Shown piece by piece: positions 1 through 13,600 of a DNA stretch of 64,000 nucleotides (positions are counted from its first letter, which is position 1; every line of letters starts with the position of its first letter). Under the pieces are notes generated by a model, which worked only from the letters and a program-made list of their open reading frames with translations, had not been told where the DNA came from and made no database searches. Origin of the DNA: Xanthostigma xanthostigma (Eukaryota > Arthropoda > Insecta > Raphidioptera > Raphidiidae); NCBI GenBank assembly GCA_963575645.1, contig OY754469.1, forward strand, positions 14,216,001-14,280,000, written 5' to 3'. The translations under genes were made by a program, and so were the position numbers.

Positions 1-1090
1 AATGTTATTAACTTATTACCGTTATTTTAAATTCAGATATAAAAAAAGTTGATGGGTCATTGTTTTCGCTTTGTACGTTATTTACATCTTTTTTTCTTAC
101 TGATCACAAACCAAACTACTTAAATTGGCTGATTTGTACAAAACGGACTGTTTAATCATTTCGGTGTTCGTTCGGCGATTTTCTCTCTCAAACTATTTGA
201 CGTAAAAAAAAAGGAATTTCACACTGTGTGTACATCCAGAGACCGCCAAAGACGAGCCCTTAAAAAATGTTGTTCCATGGTCGACAGTTAATCTCAGGAT
301 CGGCAAGTCCGAAACAAAAAAATCAAATAGTATCTTAAAAAGAAAGGTTTCTTACTTGCCAATTCACCTCATTTACTAAAAATCCTAAGAAAGAAAAAAA
401 AAATGGCGGATATTTGAAAAAAAAACTGTGAAAATCGGCAAAAGTTTATATTTTCATTTTTGGGCCAAATTGAGTGAATTGGCATACAAAAATATCAATA
501 AACAAAACGTGCCAAGATTTATTAAAATCGGTTTAGTAGTTTCGGAGGTTAACTATCGGCCATTTGAAAAAAAAGTAGTTTTGAGAAAAATTAGTTAGAA
601 ATTTTTTCTCCTAGTTATCAAATATTTAAAAAAATCAAGTTTCATCATTTACAATTAGTTAATTTGTTATCCCGGGACCATATAACACTAGACCACTGCC
701 ATTAAAGGCCTCCCCTTCCTTTTGTTGGATGTAAACTAAAAATCGGTTTTTGGACAGAGATTGATAGCTGCATGAGCAACTGTGCACACTTTGAGTTATT
801 CTGTATCGAATTTTATAAAAATATTTTAGGAGTTGATTTTTAAAGATCTAAGGAGTTAAGAAATGCAAAAAAATAAATAGATTTTTTTTGAAACTCTAAA
901 TGAACAAGTACCTTAACCATTTCATAGTTCTGAAATATAAAAATCGTCAACAAATGCTACAACCCAAGAAGTTTCACTTCTAGCTAACCGCATTAAAAAA
1001 ATTTACATGGGCCGAGTTTAATTATGACAACATTCCCGGCATCCCCCGTGCCTACGCCTATAAATAGTTCTATAAAGGCTTATGTAATAA
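1..1090. other. Unannotated AT-rich stretch
   Basis: I see no coding exon here. The stretch is AT-rich, with stop codons in all frames. At 968-983 there is a copy of the short near-palindrome AGAAGTTTCACTTCT, which recurs in several places in the window and probably marks decayed transposon sequence. Confidence 0.5.
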
Positions 1091-1093
1091 TTT

Positions 1094-2084
1094 CTATAAT
1101 CGTCTCTGTTCTGTTCGCAAATAAATACCTCTTAAATACTTCTGGGAGCCGGATAGCAAATTTCTGATCTTATGCTTTTGTAGATTTTTTTCATTAAAAC
1201 TCACTTTTTTCACTTTATTTTTCGTAATAAAAAAAAGTCCCTCTAAAAGGCTGACAACGCACAGCCTAAACCGGAAAGTCTTGAAACATGAAATTTTGCA
1301 CAAGTGTTTCTTATGTAATGTGGGTGTGTACTAAGAAAGTATTTTTGATAATTCTTATTCATCCCCTAACGGGGTTAATTTACTTAGTTAAAACTCGAAC
1401 ATTGACTGACCGTACAAAGCACAGCCTAAACCGGGTGATTCTAAGAGCATGAAATTTTGTACAGGATTTCCTTATATAAAGTAGATGTGCACCAAAAAAG
1501 GATTTATGAAAACTCACCCCCTAAGGGGGTTACACTACTTAGTTAAAAGTCTAACACTAAACTGAGTACAATGCACAGCTTAAACGGCGGTTTTAGCAGC
1601 ATGAAATTTTGCACAGAAGTTCTTTATATGACGTAGGTGAGCACTAAGAAAAGAATTTTGAAAATGTATCCCCTAAGGGGGTTAATCTACTTAGTTAAAA
1701 CTCTAACATTAACTGATCGTATAATGCACAGCCTAAACCGCTGGGTCTAGAAGCATGAAATTTTGCACAGAAGTCCCCTATATCTTGTAAGTGAGGACAA
1801 AGAAAGTATTTTTGAAAATTCATCCCTAAAGGGGGTTAATCTCCTAAAACTCTAACATTGACTGTCCGTACAGCGCACAGCCTAAACAGCTTTTTGGATC
1901 CACACGGAAATGACACTCCAATTAAAAGAATAAGCTCAACTTTTGGTTATGTGGCCATTTGAAGTGTGTTTAAACACCGTTGCAACATTTGAACGTCTTT
2001 ATCTCTGAAATATAAACTGCAAAGTGCAAATACTAAGCTTGTAAACATAAATTCCACGCGGACGAAGTCGCGGGTAACAGCTAG
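1094..2084 (+). mobile_element. Helitron-like element with ~155-bp tandem repeats (copy 1)
   Basis: The leader near 1105-1165 (GCAAATAAATACCTC... GGGAGCCGGATAGCAAATTT) is repeated at about 2935, 4040 and 4820. It is followed by about four tandem units of 152-160 bp, marked by CATGAAATTTTGCAC at 1288, 1448, 1600 and 1754 and by CCCCTAAGGGGGTTAA. The copy ends in GCGGGTAACAGCTAGT, a CTAG-type 3' end as in Helitrons. No protein is encoded. The 5' boundary is approximate. Helitron-like is inferred from the 3' end and the lack of terminal inverted repeats. Confidence 0.6.
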
Positions 2085-2420
2085 TTTATGTATAAAATTA
2101 TTATTTTTGCTGTGCACCTGATACTTTTGTGTTTATATTATTGACTGCCGAATTTTTAAAGATTGCGTAATGTCGAATACAGCGTATAAGGCAGTCCTAA
2201 ATCAAAAGGTCATGTCTGTAATTTTACAGTTTTGAAATATTTGGACTTGAAAACCTGAAACATTAATTCCTCTTTGTTTCCTTATCAAGCTTATTATACA
2301 TGCATAATATCTATATAATATGTAGATTAATTAACACTGAAGTGGTATATTTTGATGATTTTATCCTAACTGTAAATTTTTAATGTATACAAAAATACAA
2401 AAAAAAAACCGTTTTGGTAC
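2085..2420. repeat. Flank of the Helitron-like copy, duplicated at 3636-3950
   Basis: The sequence following the CTAGT end (TTTATGTATAAAATTATTAT...) is repeated after the second Helitron-like copy with scattered substitutions and small indels. The similarity therefore runs past the transposon end. This indicates a tandem segmental duplication of about 1.55 kb rather than two independent insertions. Confidence 0.6.
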
Positions 2421-2509
2421 CAAATTCATTATTATTATACTTGCTTGTTTATATTTTGTCAAAGACGAATTTTAAGACTATTATGCAATACCTAATGCAA
2501 TACTGTGAT

Positions 2510-2859
2510 CAGGGTTGGATTATTGTATAGTCGTATAGACAAATGAGACAAATGTATAGGGCCCGGTTTTTAGAAGGACCTGGTCAAACTGTCTATTTTG
2601 AACAGATTTGTAAACAAGATAGTTTACCTTTCTGTTGGACAAATGTGTATAATAACCAAATAACAAAAATGTATTGCTTTTTATATGGTTATTCCAAAAT
2701 CTAAACAAAATGTGTTCTTATGCTTCTTTTTATTAAAAGCTAATTTTTCCGATAATTTAGAATTCTTTTTATACACTCAAAAAAATAGATATTTGAATTT
2801 ACTTTTTTTCAACTATTTTTCAGATTTCAAAAAGGCCATAGTGGATTAGTCCGGCCCTG
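2510..2859. mobile_element. hAT-type MITE, CAGGGTTGGATTA family
   Basis: The left end is CAGGGTTGGATTA and the right end is the inverse of CAGGGCCGGACTAATC. The flanks ACTGTGAT (left) and ACTGTGGA (right) match at 7 of 8 positions, which fits the 8-bp target duplication of hAT elements. There is no transposase ORF. Confidence 0.65.
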
Positions 2860-2904
2860 ACTGTGGAATGGGTTAAAATTTTTAAAAATATAATAATAAT
2901 TTAT

Positions 2905-3635
2905 TAGATAACAGTCTGACGTCTTGCTTTACTCGCTATAAATACCTCCTAACTGCTTCTGGGAGCTGGATAGCAAATTTATAATATTTACGTTTAATAT
3001 ACAGAAATTTGCAGTAAAAACTTTTTTTCACTTTTTCTTAATAAACCGTCTAAAGATTAACAGACAACGCATTGCCTAAACCGATGGGTCTAAATGCATG
3101 AAATTTTGCACAGGGGTTCCTTATTTAACGTAGCTGTGTACTTGAAAATGATTTTTACAAATTCATCCCCTAAGGGGGTTAATCTACTTGATTAAAACTC
3201 TAACATTGACTGACCGTACGCACAGTCTAAATGGGTGGGTCTAGAAGCATGAAATTTTGCACAGAAGTTCCCTAAATGACGTAAGTGAGCACTGAGAAAG
3301 GATTTTTGAAAATGCATCCCCTAAGGAGGTTAATCCACTTAGTTAAAACTCAACATTCAGGGCCGTCTTTAACGTATTGGAGACCCTGGGCACATTAGGC
3401 TAATGGGGCCCCTATGACCTTGACAGAGCACTTTTTTTATTTTAGAGGAAAAAAATGTGCTTCAATCTTGAGATTATTGACAGGTGTTTGGGACAATTCT
3501 GCAAAACAAAACAAAAATATAATATCTAAACGGAAATAAGCTTAAAAGTTCTGACTGCAAATAGTATACATTCAAAAATACTAAGCTTACAAAACATAAA
3601 TTCCACGCGAACGGTGTCGCGGGTAACAACTAGTT
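2905..3635 (+). mobile_element. Helitron-like element (copy 2), interrupted
   Basis: The same leader is present near 2935-2985, followed by two ~151-bp units (CATGAAATTTTGCAC at 3097 and 3248). At 3358 a CAGGGCCGTCTTTAAC terminus, apparently another hAT-type end, interrupts the copy. The Helitron-like 3' end GCGGGTAACAACTAGT closes it at about 3635. No coding content. Confidence 0.55.
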
Positions 3636-4019
3636 TATGCATAAAATTATTATTTAGCTATGCGTCTGATACTCTTGTGTTTATATTATTTGACTGACGA
3701 ATTTTTAAAGATTGCGTAATGTCGAATGCTGCGTTTACTGCAGTACTAAATCATGTCTGTAATTTTGCATTTGAGAAATATTTAGACTTTAAAAGCTGAT
3801 TTATTTCCTCTTTTGTTTCTTTATCATGCTTTATTGTGCATGCATAATATCTATTTAAATTAAATATATTTAGCCCTGAAGTGATATATTTTGATGTTTT
3901 TATCTCAACTTTTAATTTTTAATGTCTACAAACTGAAAATAAAAAAGTTTTGGTGACACTGCATTGTCATTAAAGACGCCAGACGACAATATTTGGTGTG
4001 AGTATAAAAACCATTATGC

Positions 4020-4440
4020 AACTATGTGTTGTCTCGTTCTATTAGTATTAGCTATAAATACCTCTTAACTGGTTCTGGGTGCCGGATAGCAAATTTCTGA
4101 TATTTACGTTTTATCGAAATTTTATGTACTTTTTTCCTTAATAAAAAAAGTCCCTAAAGGCTAACAGACAACGCACAGCCTAAACCGGTGGGTCTAAATG
4201 CATGAAATTTTGCACAGGGGTTCCTTCTATAACGTAAGTGTTCACTAAGAAAAGATTTTTGAAAATTCATCCCCTAAGGGGGTTAATACACTTAGTTAAA
4301 ATTTTAACACTGGACTGATATACAACGCACAACCTAAACCGGTGGGTCTAAATGCATGAAATTTTGCACAGGGGCTCCTTATATAACGTAGGTGAGCACT
4401 AAGGAAGGGTTTTTGAAAATTTATCCCCTTACTTTACTGA
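4020..4440 (+). mobile_element. Helitron-like element (copy 3), 3' truncated
   Basis: The leader near 4040-4100 is followed by two ~154-bp units (CATGAAATTTTGCAC at 4201 and 4355). The CTAGT 3' end is missing. A different GC-richer fragment (about 4530-4640) follows. The predicted 74-aa frame there has no recognisable domain and looks accidental. Confidence 0.5.
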
Positions 4441-4794
4441 CTGACTGACAACATAATAAGCAAGTAGGTTAGTCAGTCATTAAATATGTTTTTCGGTAAT
4501 AAATATCGGTTATCGTTTGGTGATCTGTCAGGAAGTAGGGGGCCCCTATCGATTGCGGGGCCCTGGGCACGTGTCCATCAGAGTGCCCAATGGGAAAGAG
4601 AGGCGGAGGCCTGGTGCTGTGTGCATCTCTATCATCACGCTAACAAATTCCACCTAACAGTTTCATTAAACTCGTCAACAAATGTTACAACCAAGAAGTT
4701 TCACTTCTAGCTAAACGCATTAAAAATTTCGTTACCCCCATTTTTAAAGGTTACACTTCAAAAAAATTAGAAGTGGCGAGTTTAATTATTACAT

Positions 4795-5316
4795 TTTATA
4801 GTCGTCTATGTTCTATTCGCAATAAATACCTCTTATATAGTTCTGGGAGCTGGATAACAAATTTCTCATTTTTACGCTTTTGTCAAATATTGCAAACTCA
4901 TAATCTTTTATTTTCTCTTAACTAAAAGGCTGACAGACCACACAGCCTAAACCGACAGGTTTTAAAGCATGAAAATTTGCACATGAGTTCTTTATATAAC
5001 GTGGGTGTGTACTAAGAAAATTTTTTTGAAAATTCATCCCCTAAGGGGGTTAATCTACTTAGTTCAAACTCTAACATTGACTGACCGTACAACCGCCCAG
5101 TCTAAACGTGTGGGTCTACAAGCATCAAATTTTGCACAGGAGTTCCTTATATAACGTAGTTAAGCACTAAGAAAGGATTTTTGAAAATTCATCCCCATAG
5201 AGGGCTAATCTTCTTTAACACTGACTTACTGACGGACAATGCACAGCCACTACTGCTGTTGTCGTGATTCATCTCAATCGCCGGCGGAGACGCGGGGGTA
5301 GCAGTAGCTAGTAAAT
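4795..5316 (+). mobile_element. Helitron-like element (copy 4)
   Basis: The leader near 4808-4870 is followed by two diverged ~155-bp units around 4968 and 5123. The 3' end is GCGGGGGTAGCAGTAGCTAGT. This is the fourth copy of the family within 4.3 kb. Confidence 0.5.
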
Positions 5317-5319
5317 TAT

Positions 5320-6621
5320 AACATCTATCTTATATTTTTTGGCCACATACTTGCGCGAATCTTTCTTATTATTGTCACAATAGACACAATATCTTATATT
5401 AAAGGTATGAACCTGCGAATGGGCTCGTTGCATATTCCAGACTTTCCAGAAAAGCACTTCGAACGGTAAGTGATATGAAGCAACGGAGGGGCTTGGTGAC
5501 TTCAGCGTGTCATTTTACATAAGCCTACCGAATTTGAATCGAATCCGACCAAAAATGTCTAAAAAAAATCTTAAAATAACTAAGGCTATACTATGGGAAA
5601 AATCTCGTTTTTAGTCGATTTCCGACATTTTCCAATAGCTCGCTTTTCTGGTCCAGACGGCTTATACTAACACTAAATGACACTCAGAATAAAAAAAACA
5701 GTTGTGTGGTTTTAAGAAACCACGACGCAAGTGAAACTTTTATTGGATTGTAGGCGTTGGATTGTAAACACTTATCCATCACGATTAATTATAAACACAT
5801 GAATACACGAATAAAAATATGTAAACACTGTACAGCACTTGCCCGCATGACAGACTGACTATGTGTTATACATACTACACGGTCAGCTGATGCTAACCAT
5901 GGGCGCCGCCATATTGGCCTTGGCTGCTCTACCGAGCGCCTTTCACTTTACCCCTACTCCGCGGCCGCCTGTAATGCGACATGCAACAGACGGCCAGAAA
6001 AATTCGGGGCGATAGAATAAAAGTTTCACTTTAAAAAAATATTTTTAAACTTATTCCCATCTGAAAAAATCACCATACGGGCTTCATCTTTTTACCATTT
6101 TGGTACTCAACTTTAAAAATGACAAAATGGATATATAAATATGAGAAAGAAAAATTAAAAGGAAAATATTGGTTAAAATAAAAAAAGAGTATCTCTTGTC
6201 AAAAAGATATTTTATTGATACAAATGTTCATTGTTTTTATAGCAGCAAATCACAAAATTGTGCTGTGCTTGCCTGAAGAATACTGTTAGAATCATGTAGA
6301 ATTTTATTGTTTATTGCAATATAAAAATACTTTACTACCAATGTGATCAGTTAGTTAATTATTAATAATAATTATACTATTCAACTGAAAAAAAAGAATG
6401 AAAAACCCTTCAATAGTTTAGCAGTCTTCTAATGAATGTTTTACCCCATTTAATGGCGGCGCAAGGAGGAGTCTGGGTAACCCCCCCCCCTCCCCCCAAC
6501 TCTAAACTAGCATGTTTAAATTTAATAATAATTACACAAGTGATCCTGGTTCTATACCCCCCCCCTAAAAGGCGTTCCAGTAACCTCATTTTACACGTCA
6601 ATAGGTCACAGTATTCTTTAA
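5320..6621. other. Unannotated stretch with poly-C runs
   Basis: No exon or element boundary was recognised. Two runs of C (about 6481-6500 and 6559-6567) create a pair of overlapping open frames on both strands whose products are proline- or glycine-rich artefacts. Confidence 0.5.
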
Positions 6622-7063
6622 AGGCCGCTACACATGAGGCTAGAAATGCTGCTAGGAGCTCTGCTAGCCGGTAGGCTGGGTACGAAGCTGGAAATGACGT
6701 CACTGCCTTGCTAGCTCAGAAGATAGGTTTTAAAATTAGAACAGGGGCTATTTTCCCTGCTAGATTTGCGGCTAGGTATGAGCAAGAACCAATCACGAAA
6801 CAGTATCTTCACGTGGGCACTTGACAAACGCCCACATGGCGTCATACTGCTAGACAACAGACACGTTTTGCTCTGTGTTTATATTCTGTCACTGCGCGCG
6901 CACCAGATCTATCCACAAAACCAACTTGAAAAATAGTCTCGTGTGAAGCGAGCACTTAACAGCAATCAAGAAAACCAGTCCAGCGCTGGTTTTCTTGATT
7001 GCTGTTAAGATAGAAAACTAGCAAGGAATCTAGCAGCGTTTCTAGCCTCGTGTGCAGTGGCCT
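6622..7063. mobile_element. Harbinger-like MITE copy 1 (AGGCCGCTRCACA ends)
   Basis: The ends are AGGCCGCTACACATGAGGC and its near-inverse at the right, ending ...GTGCAGTGGCCT, flanked by TAA on both sides. A 3-bp TWA duplication fits PIF/Harbinger. Related copies lie at 8931, 14716, 19811 and 31570. There is no ORF. Superfamily assignment rests only on the target duplication and TIR. Confidence 0.5.
6955..7009. repeat. Near-perfect palindrome inside the MITE
   Basis: TTAACAGCAATCAAGAAAAC is followed, after a short centre around CCAGCGCTGG, by its exact inverse complement. Other copies of the MITE have only one arm of this hairpin, so it arose within this copy. Confidence 0.7.
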
Positions 7064-7066
7064 TAA

Positions 7067-8366
7067 ATCTCTCGTAAATTGCAACAAAGAAAAGTCCTCT
7101 TTACATTCCCTATATAATATATAAACAGACTGTTTATAAATGGAACGTAAAGAGGACATTACTCGTTATATTCTGTTTAAAATAGTTTCAAGAATACAAC
7201 GCCATGGTCAGGACGCGTATTGACAAACTTTAAACTAAATCAGCGACCTTTGAAAAGTTTGTCTTACGAAAAATAGAGCCGATGAAAGGTTAATTAATAT
7301 TAACCAAAAACTAAGAAGCGCAATATGTGACTGAAAAAATAATTAACTTCTTTATAATATCTATTATTATAATTTGGTATATTATGTTGATAAAAATAAT
7401 TAAGACTTGATTTTTTTTAAATTTCCGGTTTGATTCGTTAATTCAAATATTTAGTCATTTAAGTAAATCATTAATATTAAAAACAACAATTTATTTCTAA
7501 TAACAAATTCGTAGAAAAATTAATAATTTAAAATAAATTAATTTGCAAAAGAAACAATACATAAATTAAAAACAAAATTTCATCTGTAAAAAAAAACTAT
7601 CTACTCCAAAGGTGGTTTTGAACTATAATATATTACTTCTATACACTACAATGCGTTCAAAAAGTTATTGACTCTATTTACCTTCATCAAATTATAATAT
7701 ACCGAAACAGACATCAAAATGTTATTCGTACTTATTTTACTATCATCTCTCACACAAACAATTTTTCACGATTGGAAAATTAGATATTTTTTTACAGTTT
7801 ATAGAGATAGACAAGTTTTAAACTTTTTGAACCCACGCCTTTTGTTAACTGAAATCCAGAGATCAGTTAATCTGGCCGTTCGAAAAACGTAATAACTTGA
7901 AGGCCATCAACTCCTTTCTTTATACGGACAATTATTTTCAACTGGCCGTATTTTTTATCTTAAAAATATGTCCACTTGTGTGGTGGAGCATATATTATGA
8001 TTGTTAATGCCGGTATGTATTTTATAATCTTTTGATTGGTACAGAAAATAAACAAATGATCTGAGCTTATGCAGAATTAAATTTTTGTTAGCAATCACCA
8101 AACAACAAAATATTTTCATTTCTCTGATTCAAAGAATATCAAATTAAATATAGTGTTACTTCTGAAATAGAAAAAAAAATTGGCACTGATAAGAATTTGT
8201 CAATTGGTTACACATTAATGGAAGAATGTCAAATTTACATAAAAGTATAAAAAAAATCTTTTTTGGACAGTACTCTTAATCTAACGTGTGAACTGATTTT
8301 AAAGCTGGAAATATAACAACTATTATAAATAATCAGACAATAACAATAATAAAATGTTTCTATTTG
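7067..8366. other. Downstream flank of the MIF4G gene
   Basis: A very AT-rich stretch beyond the stop codon of the minus-strand gene. It probably contains the 3' UTR next to 8367, but no clear AATAAA signal was seen on the minus strand close to the stop. No other gene was recognised. Confidence 0.4.
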
Positions 8367-8588
8367 CTACTTCATCTTTGGATAATAATAGAGAACGGTG
8401 GATCCTGGTAGTTGCCAGTTGGAAGCCTTGAGTTCGATGAGTTGAAGCAAGGTCTTGCGGATTTGCGGAACTGCCGTGCTTGCTAAAAAGCCATCGCGAA
8501 CACTTTCCAATAACATGTCCAACTGAGCCGGTAATTCAGCTTCCAAATCACGGCCAATTGACGTCAGCACGAAAAATAAACACTCAGT
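8367..8588 (-). CDS. MIF4G gene, last exon
   Basis: The acceptor is a long pyrimidine tract then CAG; 222 bases end with TAG. It encodes [20 protein letters not shown], the VRDGFL helix and [12 protein letters not shown] with a terminal YYYPKMK. This is the most recognisable part of the protein and fixes its family. Confidence 0.85.
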   Translation of the reverse strand, partial: TECLFFVLTSIGRDLEAELPAQLDMLLESVRDGFLASTAVPQIRKTLLQLIELKASNWQLPGSTVLYYYPKMK

Positions 8589-10581
8589 CTGAAAAAAAAA
8601 AACAATTATCTTAATACAAGGTTTTTAAAGTGTGGCCCTCGAGTACACCCGAGGCGATTCAACAACGCTTCTCTGGAATATATTGAAGAGGAAAAAATTT
8701 ACTCGAGCGCAGATCGCAAACGGACCGGGCGGGTGTATGTTTGATAAAAAAAAATACACGCTGAGTAAGAAATTGGTGGCTTCTGATACTACATTTAATT
8801 ATAAAAGAAAGCATAATATTCCTTTTGTTAATAATTTAGATCGTAAATAAATATATAACAAACGTTTAATTTATTTAAATTAATTCTTTTATTCTACTGT
8901 CCAACTTCTAACGATTTAAATTATTTATTAAGGGCGCTGCACACGAGGCTAGAAACACTGCTGGGAGTTCTGCTGGGTACGAAGCTGGAAATGACGTCAC
9001 TGCGGTGTTGTCTGCTAGCTTCACAAGATAGGTTTTAAAATTAGAATAGGGGCTATTTTCCTTGCTAGGTCCGCTGCTAGGTATGAGCAAGAACCAATCA
9101 GGAAGCAGTATCTTGTCACGTGGTCGACTTGAACAAACGCTCACAAACCAACATGGCGTCATTATGCTCAGAGTCAGACAACAGACACGTTTTGCTCTGT
9201 GTTTATATTTGAACTGTCACTGCGCGCGCACCAGATTTATTCACAAAACTAGCTTGAAAAGACGTCTCGTGTGAAGCGAGCACATAGCAGCAATCAAGAA
9301 AACCAGCGCTAAAAAACTAGTAGGCAAATCTAGCAAGGAGTCTAGCATCTTTATAAGCCTCGTGTGGAGCGACCTTTACTTTGCAACAATTTTGCTAATC
9401 TCACCAAATAAAAAATATCAGCTTTCGGGCAATGCATAATTGCGATAGCATCTTAAATGGTGGCAAATATCGTAGTAAAAGTTCAATTTACCTCAGCTAA
9501 TGACTTAGGCGGGGTGACACAGGCCTGGCAGCATTTGACTAGCAGCGTTAAAAGAACCAGTCCAGGCGGAACACCTTCGTGCTGTGTTTTCAACTGCAGC
9601 TGTCTTCTTTTCAGTTGACACGCCATCTCCGTCAAAAACCACATAAATGCTGTGAATCTTGAACCCTCTCCCATTTTAACATTTCTCAGGATCTGTATTC
9701 GGAAAACAAAAAGAATTGCACAATCTTCAAATTGTCTTATTAATTAGTGTACACTAATTAATAAATAACTTTTTGTCCACAATCCTGCGATTTTTATTAA
9801 CAATATTATCTCGATGGACACGATATCTAATAATATATGTTTGCTTCAATATTATAGTAGGGATGTTGAAAAAGTATCGATATATCGATGTATCGATATT
9901 TTTAATTCAAAACATCGATATTTTTAGCCGATATATTTTGATCCGATCGATACAAAATATCCAATATCGAAAATTGTATCAAAAACGATATATTTTTTTT
10001 ATTTATGTAACTAAAGTCACTAGAATCCAAAACCGTAAAGGATAGGAACGAACGGAAAAAAGTAACTGTATTAGATTTTTGTACTTTAAAATAATGTGCA
10101 TTTTGTATAAAAAATATTATTGATAATATTAAGCGAAATGCACTATTATTTTAAAAACGCAAAATCTTTTGAAAATTTGATCGATCTATCGATATATCGA
10201 TATTATTTTCTCGATATATCGACGGCGATATTGATATTTTTATAAATACCGATACATCGATATATCAATATTTTTTTCGACATCCCTATATTATAGAAAC
10301 TAGCGGTCCCGCCCGGTTTCACCCAGATGCAAAAGAACGAATGGGGAAGGGAAGGACATTAGTATGCACATTCATCTTAGTTTACCGAGATGAATGTCGT
10401 GTTCAAATTTCTTGCAGTTTTGGGCAGTTCCCTGCTTTGTTATTAGTGTATTTGCCATAAGGCACTTACACTATTGGCGTCGGTCGGATGGCGGGACCTA
10501 GGGGTCGGACCAAAATTTCTCGACGTTTCATAGCCTTCTAAACACTTTGGCACCATTTTTGGAAAAGTATGTTTATATATG

Positions 10582-10617
<36 letters not shown>

Positions 10618-13600
10618 GGTACGGGCAATAACTTTCGAAGGAGTTAATTGATTTTAACGAAATTTGAACCACATGTTAAAATCCATCACCGCACGAAGCC
10701 TATTTAAAATGGGCTCAATCGGGCCACTTTAAGGGTGGGATTTAGGGGTTGAAAAACATTTTTGGGCCCAAAAATACCGAAAAATTTCTTCGAATCGTTT
10801 CAAAATTGAAATTTAACCCTTTAGTAATGATTAAAATGTGCTACCAAAATTTTATTAAAATCGGCCCGACAGGACCGGACTTAAAAATTTTATGAAAACG
10901 TTAGTTTGTAGATATGGGTATATTTAGAGAAGGGTGAATTTAATTTGTTGTATTGACAGTAATATTAAAATTAAGAAGAAAATATTATTTTAAGGGGTGT
11001 ACTAAGGGGTTAAATTTTTTATTTTGTTCAAAAATAAAGTTAAGTTTATATAAGGGAGCCACACAGCCTATAATAGCAAATACACTATATTGTCGACAGG
11101 GTTTCGCACTGCGACCCGAGTTTTTTATTTTAAACTCAAACCTCGATTTTTGATGAAAATATTTACATGTATGTGTCATCTAGTGCCGAATATAAATGTG
11201 AAGAGATGTATACTGTAAGCAGGGGTTGGTGGTAGAACGGTGAAAATTTAGGGTTGTAAGTATTTTTAATGGCAAATCATAAAAAAAAATAAAAAAAGAC
11301 GGGTTGCACTCCGCGAGTGCCGGCAGAAGTGGAAACTTGAATATTAACGTCTTACGAATTTTCGATCAAAATGGTTTGTATCATAGATTGCATTTTTATG
11401 TACAATATTTCAACGCTAGATGTCTAACGTTGTATAAATTAGAGAGTTTTCTCGCACACCCAGTTCTTACTTTACCTGACGCCTGACGCGAGTTTAACAT
11501 TTTTTACCCATTACCAAAAAAAGTGTACAACGCCGCTAAAGAAGTTTTGTAAATAAAATGGTTTGTATCATAGATTGCATTTTTATGTACGATATTTCAA
11601 CGCTAGATGTCTAACGTTGTATAAAAAGTATCTGGCAATTACTATCACTTAGAGTCTCACCCAGTTCTTACTTTTCCTGACGCGAGTTTAACATTTTTTA
11701 CCCATTACAAAAGAAGTTTACAACGCCGCTAAAGAAGTTTTCACTTCAAAAAAAAGTTTGTCCAAAAAATAAAAAAAAATCTGGAGAGGGCCACCTTTAT
11801 CACCTAGGGGTATAAAAAATAGCCTACGACCTATTCTCAGACCTACCAAGTATACACAAAAATATTCATAAAAATCGGTCAAGCCGTTTCGCAGGAGTTT
11901 GATATCAAACACTGTGACACGAGGTTTTTATATAAAAATCTTTGTATCTTCTAAATAAATATCGAGTGAAAATCTGAAATTTCAAAGTCTTTAAAAGTAC
12001 CTTATCTCTTTCCTGATACCACTGCTGACATGTATTTATTAAAGATTCTAAAAATGTTTCGTTCTTTTCTTTTTCGATTATTCGGATACAAATTTTCGCT
12101 CCAGGCAACGAGTAACGTCTTCCTTCTACAATGCGTTCCATTATAATTGGTACTAAATCCATTAATGTTCTTCCACTAAGTTTGTTGGGATCTGGAAAAA
12201 CATAAAACTCGAATTATAAAGTGCCTGCGGTGTCGCGGTTAATTACATCTTAGAGTCTTCCATTTGGAGCAATGTTATAGATGATGCGCGTTAAACGCAC
12301 AATAACTTGCCATACAGCATCATGAATAAATGAATTAATTAGGGAGACAGCCCATTGATGAACGTCATCCTATAAGGATTTTTATACTCCTCCTTATCCT
12401 GGATCCAGCCCTCTAATAATCTGAATCTTCTCATGAGCTCAAGAAGATTGACGACTATAGATTATTCATACAGCATCATACCTTCTACTGCAATCTTGAG
12501 ATTGTCTTCTACATCCGATGGAAACTTTCCTAGATCTGGCGCTTCCGCCCCAATGTTCATGCTCTGCAACTTGCTGGTAAGCGAATCTGCGGCACTAAGA
12601 CTTTTGGATCGTTTGAGCGCTTGACTCGGAGGTACGTGAGGCTGCCGTAGCGGTCGGTACATCGCCGCAGCATTACTTGCCGTCAGCTGAGCGCCACCCG
12701 GAAAGAATGCTCCGGTTGATTGAGGCTGTGGTGACATCATAGTCGGCGGCTGGAAATGGACACGAGGGGACTGCAACAACAAACACTGCCTTAATATTAT
12801 CATCTTGATTACGACCACAAATATTTATGACTTAGTTCTGATCAAATATACTATACGGAAGTACGATTTATCCTGTCATCAGTTTATGGACAAAACATTA
12901 AAATTTAATATTTTTGACGTGATAACGTCTTATAAATTGATGAATCACCAATCTTATAAATTGATGAAACACCGGCTGCATGCACGAAAAAGTGTAACGT
13001 TCCTAACGTTCCGCCTGACCCTGTGCGTGCTTTTCTCGAAAACGGCCCTAACGATTTGGATGAAATTTACTGAAAAGGGATTTTGGGGGGCAAAAAATCG
13101 TTTTAGTAGGTCTCATCTCTCGAAAAAATCGTTTTCATACAAATTTTATCCTTATAAAAATCAATTTTTTGACGTATGAAAATACTTAAATATTGTAAGT
13201 AGGTTTTGGAATTTTATATAAACAGTGAAACAATTGTTTTCAAAATATTATGACAATTAATCTTTGAGACTTAAAATAAATACGAAAGAAAGAAAGTTAA
13301 AAAAAAACAATTATTTTTATAGGTGGTGAGTATTTTAATACATAAAATTAACCTAAATTTGAAGCGAAAGATGCAATATCATAGATTGGAATAATTATAA
13401 TTATTATATTATGTAGAATTTAGGTTATATATTACGGAATACGTTATCACGTAAAACTATCGTTCGTCCGTAAACCGACTTTACAGACAACCAATTTTTT
13501 AAGAAATAGTAATCTTTCAAAGGCAATACGTCTTTATAACGAGGAGAAAGTAGAAGGGATCTCATAGCTTAACTATTAGTTCTGAGGATAAAATTTAAAG

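Noticed and set aside
6410-6703. Overlapping open frames on both strands around the poly-C runs
   Set aside because: Glycine/proline runs come from homopolymers and the right part is a MITE; no domain and no splice context.
12805-13179. 124-aa plus-strand frame
   Set aside because: Most of it lies in the GACGTGATAACGT repeat; a related peptide appears at 35042-35281 in another copy.
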